Source of the DNA: Epiperipatus broadwayi
Lineage: Eukaryota > Onychophora > Udeonychophora > Euonychophora > Peripatidae
Assembly (NCBI GenBank): GCA_028023455.1
Contig: JAQFVV010000042.1
Span: forward strand, 5,725,922 to 5,789,921
Length of the DNA stretch: 64,000 bases
Direction of reading: 5' to 3'
This document shows positions 38,401-44,640 of the stretch, piece by piece. The position numbers and the translations under genes are program-made. Position 1 is the first letter of the stretch. Every line of letters begins with the position of its first letter. The notes under the pieces were generated by a model. It did not search any database and was not told where the DNA came from. It worked only from the letters and a program-made list of their open reading frames with translations.

Positions 38401-39209
38401 TAGTTATTGCATATGCCTGCCGTGCCAGAACGTGGGTTTCAAATCTTTTCAAATGAACTTGACATTTTTTTAGATTGCTTTCAGGCTAGAGGATTTTTTT
38501 TTTTTCACATAGTACACACATAGATAATCCAGTTAGCCATTCAGTAATGATCAATAAATAGATATCCATGGTTAATCTGATTGGATCAGATGAGGATTGG
38601 TGCACTGATGGCAAAAATAAAAAATACAGTTGTAATATGATTTGGCCTTCACTGCTGATAGTGGGTCATATTTATATTAACTCTTGCCAGTCAAAATTTT
38701 ACGATTATACAGGATGACATTCTGTATAATAATAAAATTTTCAACATTATAATGAATAATTTTTTTTCTTCTCCTTTAAGCTATAAATTTTTCCCAGCTT
38801 TAGTGGAAAAAAAAAATGTAAATTGTAGTTTTCTATATTATTGATCATTTTATTTGGGATTTGTTGTGTTTATTATAATGTAGTATCATAGCTATGTTTG
38901 TTATTTATGCTTTTATTTCTAATTTTTTGAAGATTATATTAAAACTCACTATTCATTAATCTCCAGAAAGGATTCTATATTCTCATCAGGCATATAATTT
39001 TAAAATATCTTGTTTGCAGATTTATTTTAAAAATATAAATGCTTTGAAATAAGTTTTAGCACACACATATTTATTTAATTCCCTACATGATATATTAATT
39101 GCTTTTTGTTTTATTTTTTAAAGAACGACATTTTAAACGCATTGACAGACTTATGGAACAGGCGATGTTTTTGGATTACACATGGCAGTGTATGAGGCCT
39201 GTTATATAA
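2687..39209 (+). CDS. TBL3: Transducin beta-like protein 3 / UTP13, C-terminal two thirds, 11 exons
   Basis: Joined exons: 2687-2955, 8404-8604, 11483-11589, 15523-15730, 17774-18003, 22577-22733, 27465-27523, 32056-32159, 35739-35810, 35909-36067, 39124-39209, giving 549 residues plus TAA. All coding introns are GT-AG and all phases match. The translation follows animal TBL3 without gaps: WD repeats, the block TWNTNSRHCHEAQ (here SWNTNSRNCHEAQ) of the Utp13 domain, and the RHF..L...FLD C-terminus. In known biology TBL3/Utp13 is a nucleolar WD40 subunit of the UtpB complex, with PWP2, WDR3, WDR36, UTP18 and UTP6. It binds U3/pre-rRNA in the small-subunit processome and is needed for 18S rRNA maturation. 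Animal TBL3 is about 800 residues, so roughly 250-310 N-terminal residues lie upstream. No frameshift or stop was seen. Confidence 0.93.
3240..3645 (+). pseudogene. Non-LTR retrotransposon 3' end with CCHC zinc knuckle
   Basis: Translation in one frame gives KWKHMGDLGCKLCKEGIEN, then a CCHC array C-x2-C-x8-H-x4-C over 3288-3341 (HLLIEC). This is the usual C-terminal knuckle after reverse transcriptase in I/Jockey/R1-type elements. A stop follows soon after, and a second open stretch (MKAMELTKIMLRKWVGADYG) suggests more of the tail. The copy ends near a short catcacatcacatg repeat. It is a truncated remnant within a TBL3 intron. Confidence 0.55.
4690..5035 (+). mobile_element. 324-bp repeat unit with 11-bp target duplication (family 2)
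   Basis: The unit 4701-5024 is flanked by an 11-bp direct repeat (tgatatttatt) at 4690-4700 and 5025-5035. It has no ORF or poly-A. Related units occur at 28.10-28.43 (+), 28.44-28.63 (+, partial) and 28.63-28.90 kb (- strand). The flanking repeat gives the exact ends of the family: agtaaataagc at the left, cgtcactctaag at the right. Confidence 0.7.
5036..7700. other. TBL3 intron, AT-rich, no feature recognised
   Basis: Long A/T-rich intron sequence without usable coding potential or clear repeat boundaries. A box-B-like word (gagttcgaata, about 7170) is isolated and not supported by a box A. Confidence 0.6.
7720..8010 (-). mobile_element. tRNA-derived SINE-like repeat
   Basis: On the - strand a box-B-like word (gggttctaatc, near 7930) is followed by a body containing cagattccaatcaggctaag. 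The same body follows a box B at 38.45 kb (+) and, diverged, appears near 19.3 kb (-). Box A is poorly kept here. Confidence 0.45.
8404..8604 (+). CDS. TBL3: TBL3 exon
   Basis: Sixty-seven codons, phase 0 at both ends, donor gtatgt. It encodes FVGHNDEVLDLC through GHSDTVLALDVFRDGITFAS, which is one complete WD repeat and the start of the next. The LALDVFR block is highly conserved in TBL3. Confidence 0.95.
9180..9560 (+). repeat. Diverged relative of the 39.4-kb foldback unit
   Basis: The order of landmarks matches the unit at 39448-39811: a cactcttatcc / cacccttatctc block, a tctaag...ttttgaagt region, cgaaatcttgtgatttac against ctaaatcctatgatttac, and ttgtaaagcgca against tttgcaaagcgcag. 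Identity is low, so this is an old copy. Confidence 0.4.
9580..9745 (+). repeat. Two-copy direct repeat, about 80 bp
   Basis: Block aaattattataattttatt..caagtgtcaaactttctgcact recurs as aaattattatagtttaatt..caagtgtcacactttctggact about 75-80 bp later. Non-coding. Confidence 0.6.
10737..11173. mobile_element. Non-autonomous hAT-type MITE
   Basis: Terminal inverted repeats caggggtccccaacc (10745-10759) and its complement ending ccctg (to 11165) enclose 421 bp with no ORF. The flanks gtgtagag (10737-10744) and gtgtagaa (11166-11173) match at 7 of 8 bases, the 8-bp duplication expected for hAT transposase. The inner ends (ccgtgggcaccatggcgcc and ccacctggccgg) also resemble hAT subterminal sequence. 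Confidence 0.85.
11483..11589 (+). CDS. TBL3: TBL3 exon
   Basis: It encodes DCTVRIWSLNEESG and then GHTSPVTSIACTR, ending after two bases of a Ser codon. Acceptor ttatag, donor gtagag. The GH and IW signatures are WD-repeat hallmarks. Confidence 0.93.
11990..12900 (+). pseudogene. Eroded non-LTR reverse transcriptase
   Basis: Three blocks are in the expected order. HDLCVAFIDFVKTFDLVN (12016-12069) is RT motif A, with F-x-D-x-x-K-x-F-D. LVNDCAIFSDSKDDLQIVL (about 12450-12508) is motif C, where the FADD box has become LVND. KAVILPILLY (12753-12782) is the thumb block. Stops and frameshifts separate them. The wording resembles the LINE group whose endonuclease contains WMHPRS, a fragment of which lies at 46.2 kb. 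Not functional. Confidence 0.7.
14152..14196 (-). ncRNA. Degraded hammerhead motif 3' of a GIY-YIG fragment
   Basis: On the - strand: stem I GGACU/AGUCC (5 bp), core AUGAUUA in place of CUGAUGA (C3 and G8 changed), stem II GGA.CC/GGUCC with loop AUAAA and one bulged G, GAAA, then the palindromic stem III AGCGCU and an A at the cleavage position. The helices are intact but two core bases are lost, so no activity is expected. The position after GIY-YIG is where Penelope-like elements carry hammerheads. Confidence 0.45.
14152..14483 (-). pseudogene. Penelope-like element fragment: GIY-YIG C-terminus
   Basis: A GC-richer segment encodes on the - strand an 82-residue open frame (14483-14235) including SHRFEPSKADIVCTERND, RKIKEACYITSDAMSINRKD and SKRWML. 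R-K-I-K-E-A-x-x-I with a downstream N-R matches the end of the GIY-YIG endonuclease domain that closes Penelope-like polyproteins; the Glu is the usual metal-binding residue. Immediately 3' is a hammerhead-like motif (14152-14196). RT is missing, so it is a 5'-truncated copy. A cellular GIY-YIG origin is less likely given the context. Confidence 0.55.
15523..15730 (+). CDS. TBL3: TBL3 exon
   Basis: One base completes the split Ser codon, then LKNKFLVSVSEDQTLKIWDLP, a loop, and HDKAINSVTVSPNDKLIASG followed by SLDRTAK. The segment DKAINSV..SPNDKL.A.GS.DRTAK is nearly invariant in TBL3/Utp13. Acceptor ttttttcag, donor gtaagc. Confidence 0.96.
17774..18003 (+). CDS. TBL3: TBL3 exon
   Basis: Encodes LWLANSGELLGVFRGHKRS, IWCVKFSPVDQILATSSADG and FEGHETSVISI, ending with two bases of an Ala codon. 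These match TBL3 GVF.GH.R..WCV.FSP.DQ.LAT.SADG. Acceptor ttaaag, donor gtaagt. Confidence 0.96.
19260..19395 (-). mobile_element. Partial SINE copy
   Basis: The blocks agaaaaatcctaagcc and ttttcaagatttaacttgtcca align with the body of the SINE at 7.7-8.0 kb in the same orientation. The tRNA head is missing or too diverged. Confidence 0.35.
20820..22480 (+). mobile_element. LTR-retrotransposon-like block
   Basis: This 1.6-kb intron block is clearly richer in G+C than its surroundings. Near its right end tggcgccctgg (22415-22425) resembles a primer-binding site next to an LTR. Upstream (about 21091-21180, +) a short frame GHPVPPLTAYNAIRTGFKET has a protein-like look but I do not recognise it. 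A 213-bp tandem duplication lies inside. I saw no gag-pol domain and could not fix the LTR ends. A solo LTR with some flanking internal sequence is the best guess. Confidence 0.4.
21561..21985 (+). repeat. 213-bp tandem duplication
   Basis: 21561-21773 is repeated from 21774 almost without change (cttccaattcgtttatta and ctaggagc-type blocks recur; tacaatcg against tacgatcg). The high identity points to a recent duplication inside the LTR-like block. Confidence 0.85.
22577..22733 (+). CDS. TBL3: TBL3 exon (last WD repeat)
   Basis: Starts with one base of the split Ala codon, then ASDGLMKLWTIKSGDCIKTW, HNGRIWKL and SGSADSNIFIWK, the last WD blade. Acceptor atatag, donor gttagt. The alternative acceptor two bases downstream would break the frame. 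Confidence 0.95.
22830..22956. mobile_element. Mariner-like MITE
   Basis: About 123 bp with inverted ends acagagtgagtcaaaagt.. (22832) and ..tttgctcactttgt (to 22954), both next to TA. The ends and TA target fit a Tc1/mariner-type miniature element. The inverted repeats are imperfect and short. Confidence 0.5.
23400..23431. repeat. (ATT)n microsatellite
   Basis: About ten uninterrupted ATT units. Confidence 0.95.
24040..26440 (-). pseudogene. RTE-clade LINE remnant
   Basis: Read on the - strand, the region at 25080-25200 matches the reverse transcriptase start of the 53-kb copy at the DNA level (ccaggaaatagtggaattac against ccaggtaatgatggaattgt). The segment at 25270-25420 matches its linker (aaaaagagagatgacat is shared). 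The 24040-24330 end matches the 3' end seen at 31.6 kb. Many stops. The upstream part to about 26440 is assigned by collinearity only. Confidence 0.6.
27465..27523 (+). CDS. TBL3: TBL3 exon (charged linker)
   Basis: A short exon of 59 bp encoding DVTEEEKKAIREKNEQIVL plus two bases of a Gln codon. It is the charged helix joining the WD propeller to the Utp13 C-terminal domain (DVTEAE in vertebrates). Acceptor tttatag, donor gtaagt. Confidence 0.93.
28101..28900. mobile_element. Family 2 compound insertion: direct + partial direct + inverted unit
   Basis: One unit lies at about 28101-28423 (+), a second 5' part at about 28437-28626 (+), then an inverted unit at about 28625-28898 (-). The last two form a hairpin (arms 28445-28627 and 28756-28897). 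The same unit stands alone at 4701-5024. Ends are blurred by (TA)n runs. The head-to-tail plus inverted layout resembles that at 39.4-40.3 kb. Confidence 0.7.
29235..29290. repeat. Short tandem repeat, 24-bp unit
   Basis: tataatattttctttttgct is followed immediately by a second copy. Confidence 0.8.
29708..30183. mobile_element. Non-autonomous DNA transposon with 8-bp TSD and internal tandem repeats
   Basis: Inverted ends ggtagttgtaaattatgca (from 29716) and the complement ending ctacc (30175) are flanked by aacttaac at 29708-29715 and 30176-30183. The 460-bp element has three head-to-tail copies of a 79-83 bp unit starting at 29719, 29798 and 29881. The unit contains the end of the TIR, ctactggtggcgctgtttc and aacatagcgatataacatta. 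An 8-bp duplication fits hAT or a similar superfamily; the transposase family is not known. Confidence 0.75.
31575..31935 (-). pseudogene. RTE LINE 3' end (5'-truncated)
   Basis: The - strand frame encodes RDRKHNVWVREQTDVTDLIE then KIKRLKWSWVGHIARRDDNR, WTIEILNWIPRDCKRSRKRT, HVR. The block LKW.W.GHIARR.DNRWT is the conserved end of RTE-type ORF2. It is a 5'-truncated insertion just upstream of a TBL3 exon. Confidence 0.8.
32056..32159 (+). CDS. TBL3: TBL3 exon (start of Utp13 domain)
   Basis: Completes the Gln codon, then EQELSNLLKRKKYVKALGL and TIALNQPFKSLSILK, matching the Q-E-L-x-N-L-L ... ALGLAI.L..P start of the Utp13 C-terminal domain. Acceptor ttgcag, donor gtaata. Confidence 0.95.
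32990..33130 (+). pseudogene. Possible LTR-type reverse transcriptase scrap
   Basis: One frame reads VNNRFTVIVIIPIKKDYAIM, stop, DFRIIN. It resembles the gypsy-type block with V-V-P-x-K-K-D-G ... D-F-R-x-L-N. Short and single-block, so weak. Confidence 0.25.
33920..34263 (+). mobile_element. Hammerhead hairpin element flanked by a 14-bp direct repeat
   Basis: An identical 14-bp repeat (taaagaaagaatag) at 33920-33933 and 34250-34263 bounds a 316-bp insertion. Its arms, about 33979-34077 and 34157-34255, are almost perfectly complementary. The loop between them holds a well-formed hammerhead (34095-34155). No ORF, no poly-A. It sits inside older LINE-like sequence. Confidence 0.85.
34095..34155 (+). 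ncRNA. Hammerhead ribozyme, type I, palindromic stem III
   Basis: Core: CUGAUGA 34110-34116, GAAA 34132-34135, cleavage base A 34143. Stem I: AUCAA 34105-34109 with UUGGU 34144-34148, a 3-nt bulge UGG, then 7 bp GGUAAUC 34095-34101 with GAUUAUU 34149-34155. Stem II: UGCU 34118-34121 with AGCA 34127-34130, loop GGUUU; the 10.1/11.1 pair is U-U. Stem III is the 8-nt palindrome AUACGUAU 34135-34142 with no loop, so it can form only between two copies. All invariant core bases are present. A stem I bulge opposite the stem II loop is usual in natural hammerheads. Confidence 0.8.
34600..35640 (+). pseudogene. LINE reverse transcriptase remnant
   Basis: The frame 34680-34877 encodes EELFGFRKGKEIRIKFEVLS then AIFREYIEREGRINICINEF and EKTFHRI. 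This matches RT block QFGFRKG.GT... and motif A (D-x-E-K-A-F-D-x-V), with D changed to N and H. About 35140 LGMKINTTKTK matches the block after motif C. Frameshifts and stops are many. Related linker sequence may begin near 33.7 kb, split by the hairpin element. Confidence 0.6.
35739..35810 (+). CDS. TBL3: TBL3 exon
   Basis: A 72-bp exon encoding EIIYDEKNEKSITDVILKL and RQDQL, the helix before the NTNSR block. It is separated from the next exon by only 98 bp, the one short intron in the gene. Donor gtaaga. Confidence 0.92.
35909..36067 (+). CDS. TBL3: TBL3 exon (NTNSR block)
   Basis: Encodes CLLQFALSWNTNSRNCHEAQ and then HVISIILENFLPEEIKAFPN and VVEGLIPYS. WNTNSR.CHEAQ is the most diagnostic Utp13-domain motif. 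Donor gtggag. Confidence 0.97.
36602..36779 (+). mobile_element. Hammerhead hairpin element, family 1, copy F
   Basis: Arms 36602-36638 and 36743-36779 are complementary (caaactctccatac... with ...gtatggagagtttg). The loop has the ribozyme 3' half GAAACUAGUC then UGGAGAUAUUGG (36661-36682) and a damaged 5' half: CUGAUGA is lost (tcctcattaaagg). Arms differ from copies A, B and D but match each other. A clean target duplication is not seen; caatcct occurs on both sides. Confidence 0.65.
37859..38191. mobile_element. Foldback element with ~75-bp arms
   Basis: 37859-37935 is complementary to 38116-38191 nearly base for base. The arms contain the palindrome aagcgctt. A hammerhead-like motif lies at the inner edge of the right arm (38097-38130). 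No ORF; no clear flanking duplication. Confidence 0.75.
38097..38130 (+). ncRNA. Degraded hammerhead-like motif
   Basis: UUGAUAA (38097-38103) stands for CUGAUGA with C3 and G8 changed. Stem II is GAUUC 38105-38109 with GAGUU 38114-38118 around the tetraloop GUAA. GAAA is 38119-38122, followed by palindromic AGCGCU 38122-38127. Stem I is only GG/CC. Pattern-level similarity; inactive if real. Confidence 0.3.
38390..38640 (+). mobile_element. tRNA-derived SINE
   Basis: The head tcatggtgtagtagttattg has box A, and gtgggtttcaaatc (about 38431-38444) has box B, about 35 bp apart as in a tRNA-type pol III promoter. The body (gattgctttcaggctagagg) matches that of the 7.8-kb copy. It ends in an A-rich stretch near 38630. 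Confidence 0.6.
39124..39209 (+). CDS. TBL3: TBL3 terminal coding exon
   Basis: Acceptor tttttaaag. Encodes ERHFKRIDRLMEQAMFLDYT and WQCMRPVI, then TAA at 39207-39209. It matches the RHF.RL ... FLDFLW end of TBL3; the short tail after that is typical. Confidence 0.94.
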
Positions 39210-40720
39210 TTTTAGGCAAGTTTAATATATGTAATGTTTTTTGAAACTTAAATTATTTTTAATGTGTTAAAAAGTTGAACTAATTTTGTAGCATAAACAC
39301 GTATGTATTTATGTTTTCGTTTTCCTAAAAAAATTATATCTTCAGTTTATTTATACATACAGTTTTATTTTAAAAATCATATGGTCTTTTTTCATAAAAA
39401 TTATTTATATATTAATTTTTCAGAATTGAACTCTATTTAAATGATTAATATTTTAATTTGCAAAGCTCAGATAGTTGAAAATTGAAATAAATTGAGATAC
39501 TGCTGAATCTCACTGCACTCGTTAAAATACGTATATGACAGCTAATCAGAATGTCATGATAGCCATCTAAATGACAATCAAATCTAAACACACAACAAAG
39601 ATTTTATGAAAAAAGGGCAGCCACCCTTATCTCAACTTTTCTTTCTATATATCTAAGCCAGTCGTAAGTATTTAAATTTGAAAGTTTGAAGCTTTAAATA
39701 TCTTCACAAATAACTCACTGAGTCTAAGTCATAAACATACAACGCTAAATCCTATGATTTACTACGTAGCAATTTTTAGAATACATAACAAGCAGTAAAG
39801 TATGTAAATAATATTTTAATTTGCAAAGCGCAGAGAGTTGAAAATTGAAATAAATTGAGATGGCTATCATGACATTCTGATTGGCTGTCGTAGGTTCAGC
39901 AGTATCTCAATTTATTTCAATTTTCAACTATCTGCACTTCGCAAATTAAAATATTATTTATATACTTTACTGTTTGTTATGTATTCTAAAAACTGCTACG
40001 TAGTAAATCATAGGATTTCGCGTTGTATGTTTATGATTTAGACTCAGCGAGTTATTTGTGAAGATATTTAAAGCTTCAAACTTTCAAATTTAAATATTTA
40101 CGACTGGCTTAGATATATAGAAAGAAAAGTTGAGATAAGGGTAGCTGCCCTTTTTTCGTAAAATCTTTGTTGTGTGTTTAGATTTGATTGTCGTTTAGAT
40201 GGCTATCATGAGATTCTGATTGGCTGTCGTATACGTATTTTAACGAGTGCAGTGAGGTTCAGCAGTATCTCAATTTATTTAAATGATTAGTTAATTTAAT
40301 TATCATAATTAATAATGTTGTAAATTAAGGTTTTTTTTTGCTTTTATATTGCATCCAGATTTATTTAAACAAGATTTTGTCAACAGCACTTACAAAGAAT
40401 ATATGTTTTATGTATAAATTTGTATATATTTACCTGATTTTTTTTTTTTTTTATTTCAGAAAATTTTTTGTCAGTGAATTGAAATATGAAAAGGTCATGG
40501 AAATTTAGAAAAAAAAATTGTAAATATATTATTAAATTATTTTTGTAAAAATTTTATTATCTTTGTATTTTTTTACCAGAATCTTAATTTATATATATTT
40601 ATTATTTATATTTCATCTATATGAATATTTTAACATTTGTGTTAGTCTTTATATATTTGTATATATTGTAACCATATATTTAGGCCCCTAAAGGTTAAAT
40701 AAAACTAAGCTTGTTCTCAG
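39210..40720 (+). other. TBL3: TBL3 3' UTR with possible GC-AG intron
   Basis: Six bases after the stop codon, AG|GCAAGTT at 39214-39222 is a consensus GC donor. A strong pyrimidine tract ending atttcag (to 40459) gives an acceptor. The 1244-bp intron would contain the foldback element 39448-40275. A poly-A signal aataaa lies at 40698-40703. This is inferred from splice words only; the UTR may instead be unspliced and end earlier. Confidence 0.4.
39434..40289. mobile_element. Large foldback insertion flanked by a 14-bp direct repeat
   Basis: An identical 14-bp repeat (tatttaaatgatta) at 39434-39447 and 40276-40289 bounds 828 bp. Layout: a full unit 39448-39811 (+), the first ~50 bp of a second unit 39811-39862 (+), and an inverted unit 39863-40275 (-). 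Arms near 400 bp are highly similar. No ORF. The palindrome atacgtat next to AAAA resembles the stem III of the 34-kb ribozyme, but CUGAUGA and stem II are absent. An old relative lies at 9.2 kb. Confidence 0.8.
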
Positions 40721-41935
40721 TTAACTTTGTTCTAATTAGGTTATATAGATATTATTAAATGTTCCAATTGTCAATAAAACAGTGTATTATATGCTTATAG
40801 TAATCATTTAAAAAATATTATTTAGTTTGTTGGTAGATGCATAGAATTTCAATTTAACATTCTAAACTGAAGTAAATATTAGCTTAGGATCTACTGCTTT
40901 AAAATAGTATACTAGATAAATTTATATAGATATATTGGCAGTTATAGTTTATTAAGCGTATTATAGTTTATTCGGCAGTAAATACCTTTCAAAATAATGT
41001 TTAAAACAATGTTAATTATCTGGATGATATTTCAATAAAATTAGAAGTTTTGAATTTAATAAATTGTATTAAGTAGTTGAATTATTATTATTTAAAAGTA
41101 GGTTATTATTTCCTGAAACACGTGTGTATAATGTTTAAATGCATATGTGTAATAAAAGTATTAATTATTTTTAAAAAAGTAAAAATACTTTATACAGTAT
41201 TGAATATTAATTATAGTAAGGAATTCCAAGTAGAATAAAGTTAATAAATGTTTTAAAGAAAAAAGTATTTAATTAAACAAAAGGGTGTTTTAAAATAAAT
41301 ATATTCTTTTATTAAGTTAATTTTTTTTTTTTTTCTTAAGGATAATTATGGAAGTGTCTAGAAAAACATGATTAGGCAGATTCTTTAATTAGAAATTCAA
41401 GGTCAAACTAATTAAAAGTTAGCTTAAATGTCCTGATAGTGATTGGACAATGGCATGTCACATGGAAATAATGCAGCAAAAAGGTTGTGATTGAAATTAT
41501 AGAAAAGGTGATATTAAAAATTAAAAGAAGAAAAGAAAATTAACTAGTTTTCACTTTTATTTTTTATGTTTCAAATTAATTTATCTAAATGAAGGGGTGA
41601 AAAGCTAACAGTTATCCTTGTGCTACTCTTTTTACAATATATGTTACGCCGTGCAATTAATGGTAGTCACAAAATAATGCTAATTTCGCATTATTTAAAA
41701 GAAATGATAAAGTCATTGGAACTGAAAAATTATTGGAAAAAGAACATCAGGAGATGAGTATGCATTTTGCCTTATCATAAAATTATTAGTTAATTTGAAC
41801 TTTCGGTTATTATTTATTAGTTCTAGTATCTATCATCTATTTTAAACCCAACATTAGTTATAACAAATAATTAATTTATTGATTATGACTTTATTAATTG
41901 TAACTTTTAAAACCAACAAATTATATGGAGTATTA
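40720..41935. other. Intergenic AT-rich DNA
   Basis: Nothing recognised beyond low-complexity A/T sequence. Confidence 0.6.
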
Positions 41936-41939
41936 TTAA

Positions 41940-44400
41940 TTTTTCAGCAAATGTGTATGCTGGTCTAACCCGGTTCGAAATCTAGATGAAAGTACCTCGA
42001 GACCAATCATACGCGAGATATAAAAATCAAGACTACTATGGATTCTGCCCTATTCATCTTTTTTTCAAATCTAACAACGAATCAACATATCCAAGACACG
42101 CATAGATCTACATTCTTCCGCCCATCCGCTGGCTTCACGGAGAAACAATCAACTACAAATTAAATCATTAATCTAACTTGAATAATGATATATAACTTAG
42201 GGCATGTGTGAAAGACTTATGCAATACTTGGATCATCGGAGATTAACAAATAGATAACAGTAAAAATATTATGTATACAGATAATAAATAAAAGCATCTG
42301 TTTAGTTTATATTAAGAATAGATACTTTAATAAGGATATTAATAAAATTGGATGCTTTATTGTCCACTATTCCCAAAGAACACATTCCCAAATCGTTAAA
42401 TAAAAGCACAATATTGAAATCTAAAATTTTTTTGCGGTAAGAAAGTTGTTTCCCATCTTAACATGTAATCATTTAACATATTTTGCGTGAGCAAGCTCGA
42501 ATGACTTTACAATAATTTATTACTAACTCAACGAAATTTTACAATATTATTTCATTTAGTCCGACCCCAGTGATGCATACAAAAAAATAAAATTAGTTTA
42601 TATTGAAAGTAACGATATTCTCCCCAAACCCATTATTAACAGAAAATTAAAAAGACTTGATTTGCTGTCAAATGCGAAAGACTCATTGCTGACGACTTCT
42701 TGATGCATAGAAATCTTATTAATGCGTGGAAATAAAATTAACCAGACGATCTGAATTCTCATGAAGTTAAACATGAAAGCCCAAATAAGAAAAACAGAAA
42801 TGGGAATACTTATGCGCATTCACACAAAGACAAATTTCAGATGAAAGAGTGTAATGTCAGCCAGCCTAGCTCAGCTAGCTAAACATTTACGTAAATCCTT
42901 CATATCCTGAGACACATGAAAACATTTAAATAAATTGGGCGGCCATGATAATCCAGGCAAATAAATGATTTTTTTTTTTTGATCTTGCGAATCCGAAGGT
43001 AAACTGAGCAATAAACTCGCATGACAACAAATCAACTCTAGACACCCTCCCAGCAGAAAAACGAATATATAATATAAATTTCCCAAGCTAGTTAGAGAAT
43101 TGATGAAATAAAAGCAGCACTAAAAAAAGAAAAAGGATTTCCCAAAACCCAGACTCGGCAGTAATACATTGCCGGTTTTTTGAAGTCTAATGGCGTCAAA
43201 TAATTTGATTTTAACCCAAGCTTGCACACACATGATAATCCATAGGTTTAACACAAACTTATTTTATAAACCAGAAATCTTCTTGATAAAGCGAGGCTAA
43301 AAGTGATCTTTATAAATACTTTTAATAAATAATTTGCTCCGTACTCTTGATTTAAGATGTTTTATAATTTCCCTTCCCCTTATATTTTTAATAAAATATC
43401 TCTTATAGCTCTCAAACGTACGAAAGAATGAATAAGCTTTATTGAGGGGATCGAACTGGCAAACTATCGAAACAGACATATGATATAAATGGTAATCTAA
43501 AACTTTAAAATATCCCTATAGATAAATATTAATACCACATAAATAATAAGCAAAATATATAGATTTGATTTAAGAAATACGGAATAGCAAAGGAAAGCAT
43601 GGAAATTATAAAGAATGATCGAGGGTTAAATTACATAGTGTATAAAGTTACATTGATTAAATTACATTCTAGGAAATCAAAGATTTAATACTAATAAGAC
43701 AAATGAAAATTTACGAGAACAAAATGGAAGGTAAAAAGTTTGTGAGCAGTATTTTAAAATGTTACCGGCACCGGATTTTGTGTGGCGGTGGTATAATTCC
43801 CACGATGCCTTGATTGATTTGCTGACAGGAAATTCATTTTTTGGTAACGTATTTGGTCCGTGAAACACCAGTACAGACCGCAGGCAGACAGTTCATTCAC
43901 TTAAACACTATAGTCTTCGGCATTATGCTGGATAGAGGTCCGGACGGCAGGCAAAACTGATGGAGTTAGCCGCCGTACATGATCTCATATGAAATATTAA
44001 GCATTTCAACAATATCACGTAACATTCTGTCTCTTCAACAAAATATAATCTGATCTGTCTTCTTTTGTTCTCCCCACTATTTATACTTTTCAGCCCAAAA
44101 ACACTATAGTATTTCGTCTTGTTCAATCTCGACAAGCGTCCACTTTCCTTTGTTTCAAACAATTTTCTTTTTACAAAATCAAACTTTAAGATTTTGTAAT
44201 CCAATTTTGATTTAACTTCTAATTTCTTATTAAGGAGGCCATACTTAATTGCCCCGAAACAAAACTAATTTAAAATTAATTAATTCAGGAATGTTGGAAG
44301 GTTTATCTAAAATGAACTACACGAAATATTTTCAACATAAGAATAAAATGAATAAAATATATTATGTGTTTTCTTTATATATAAATTTTAATTTTAACAG
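41940..44400. other. Composition-shifted block, function unknown
   Basis: This block is visibly less A/T-dominated than its surroundings and contains CpG-bearing stretches, most dense at 43770-43970 (ccggcaccgg, gtccggacggcagg, agccgccg). Several - strand frames of 60-93 codons exist (42871-43086, 43677-43868, 43923-44204) but none matches a family I know and no splice chain is evident. It could be a promoter and 5' region of a - strand gene, or a decayed transposon. Confidence 0.3.
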
Positions 44401-44431
44401 AACCCTGCATTAATTTATACATATATGTTTC

Positions 44432-44640
44432 TTATTTTCTGTCCTGCCACTGCTAGAGACGTCATTTCTGCAAAAATTGCAGAAAATATTCAGAGTAGGG
44501 GGCCAAAAAGCAGACGACGCAACTTCTGGCCACTAGATGGCGCTGTTCACCATGCGTATGCACAGCAACAGCATGCCATGTGGTCAAAAGCAGACTATGC
44601 AAAGTTCCAGCCGCTAGATGGCGCTGTTCACCATATATAA
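44432..44640 (+). repeat. Repeat with ctagatggcgctg motif, copy 1
   Basis: 44432-44578 is nearly identical to the complement of 56047-56194. It contains the perfect 9-bp hairpin TTTCTGCAA/TTGCAGAAA. The 21-bp block holding ctagatggcgctgttcacc appears twice (about 44535 and 44613), the second within a diverged ~77-bp duplicate. Confidence 0.8.

Noticed and set aside
39490-39560. CTGAATCTC...TAAAATACGTATA in the 39.4-kb foldback as a hammerhead.
   Set aside because: The palindrome resembles stem III of the 34-kb ribozyme, but CUGAUGA, G12 and stem II are absent in both arms.
41960-41990. tRNA gene suggested by cccggttcgaaatc.
   Set aside because: No box A at the right distance and no acceptor stem; an isolated box-B word.
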